Below, piece after piece: positions 63,985 to 64,000 of a DNA stretch of 64,000 nucleotides. A model generated the notes under the pieces. That model saw only the letters and a program-made list of their open reading frames with translations, was not told the DNA's origin and did no database searches. This DNA comes from Anabaena sp. PCC 7108. Its GTDB lineage: Bacteria > Cyanobacteriota > Cyanobacteriia > Cyanobacteriales > Nostocaceae. Location of the stretch: contig NZ_KB235896.1 in the NCBI RefSeq assembly GCF_000332135.1, positions 5,537,356 through 5,601,355 on the forward strand, given 5' to 3'. Every line of letters starts with the position of its first letter. Position 1 is the first letter of the stretch. Made by a program: the position numbers and the translations under genes.

Positions 63985-64000
63985 TTATACCAGCCTGACC

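Overview
The window looks like a filamentous, Nostocales-type cyanobacterium. GCGATCGC (HIP1) sites recur, short tandem repeats such as GGCAGGA and CGCAGATAAA sit between genes, GGACTTACGCA palindromes occur, and several protein families are typical of the group (AAA-like ATPase with WD40 blades, vMAP N-terminal HTH proteins, SLH/OprB porin, NRPS/PKS). No rRNA, tRNA or CRISPR array was seen. Whether this is a chromosome or a large plasmid cannot be decided from the window.

Layout. 1-1210: a truncated DUF4351-like gene and a ParD/ParE-type toxin-antitoxin pair. 1468-16462: a conjugative type IV secretion cluster, all on the + strand, with VirB2-like, VirB3-like, VirB4, VirB5-like, VirB6-like, VirB8-like, VirB10, VirB9-like, an unknown membrane-anchored protein and a VirD4 coupling ATPase. 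No relaxase or VirB11 is visible. 16541-20905: an orphan MNT nucleotidyltransferase and two large unrecognised proteins. 20991-31000: an XRE regulator next to a large AAA-WD40 protein, a complete IS element, an EF-hand gene whose stop codon was displaced by that IS, two vMAP-NTD proteins (one with an AAA domain) and a pentapeptide-repeat protein. 31963-42356: a second EF-hand protein, a receptor that joins a cyclase-like domain lacking its metal ligands to a C-terminal globin, an MscS channel with a cyclic-nucleotide-like domain lacking the usual phosphate-binding Arg, two PstS-like binding proteins and an SLH porin.

42679-63651 is the most notable region: a compact biosynthetic cluster. It has a MppP/RohP-like PLP arginine oxidase, a DapA-family aldolase, a cupin, an NRPS loading-type module (half C-A-PCP), a PKS module (KS-AT-DH-cMT-KR-ACP), an NRPS termination module (TubC docking-C-A-PCP-TE), a TauD/SyrP-like dioxygenase and a stand-alone carnitine-acyltransferase-like enzyme. 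I infer a small arginine-derived (guanidine or 2-aminoimidazole) aminoacyl-polyketide-peptide. I do not recognise this combination. Just downstream of the oxidase gene is a 40-codon fossil ORF made of the start of a second aldolase gene fused in frame to the end of a second thioesterase, followed by a decayed IS. This shows that a related cluster copy existed here and collapsed.

Repeats have shaped many genes. Short palindromic or tandem repeats appear inserted in frame inside the WD40 protein, the AAA protein, probably the coupling protein, and a PepSY-like secreted protein. All function calls rest on motif reading by eye; no database search was possible.
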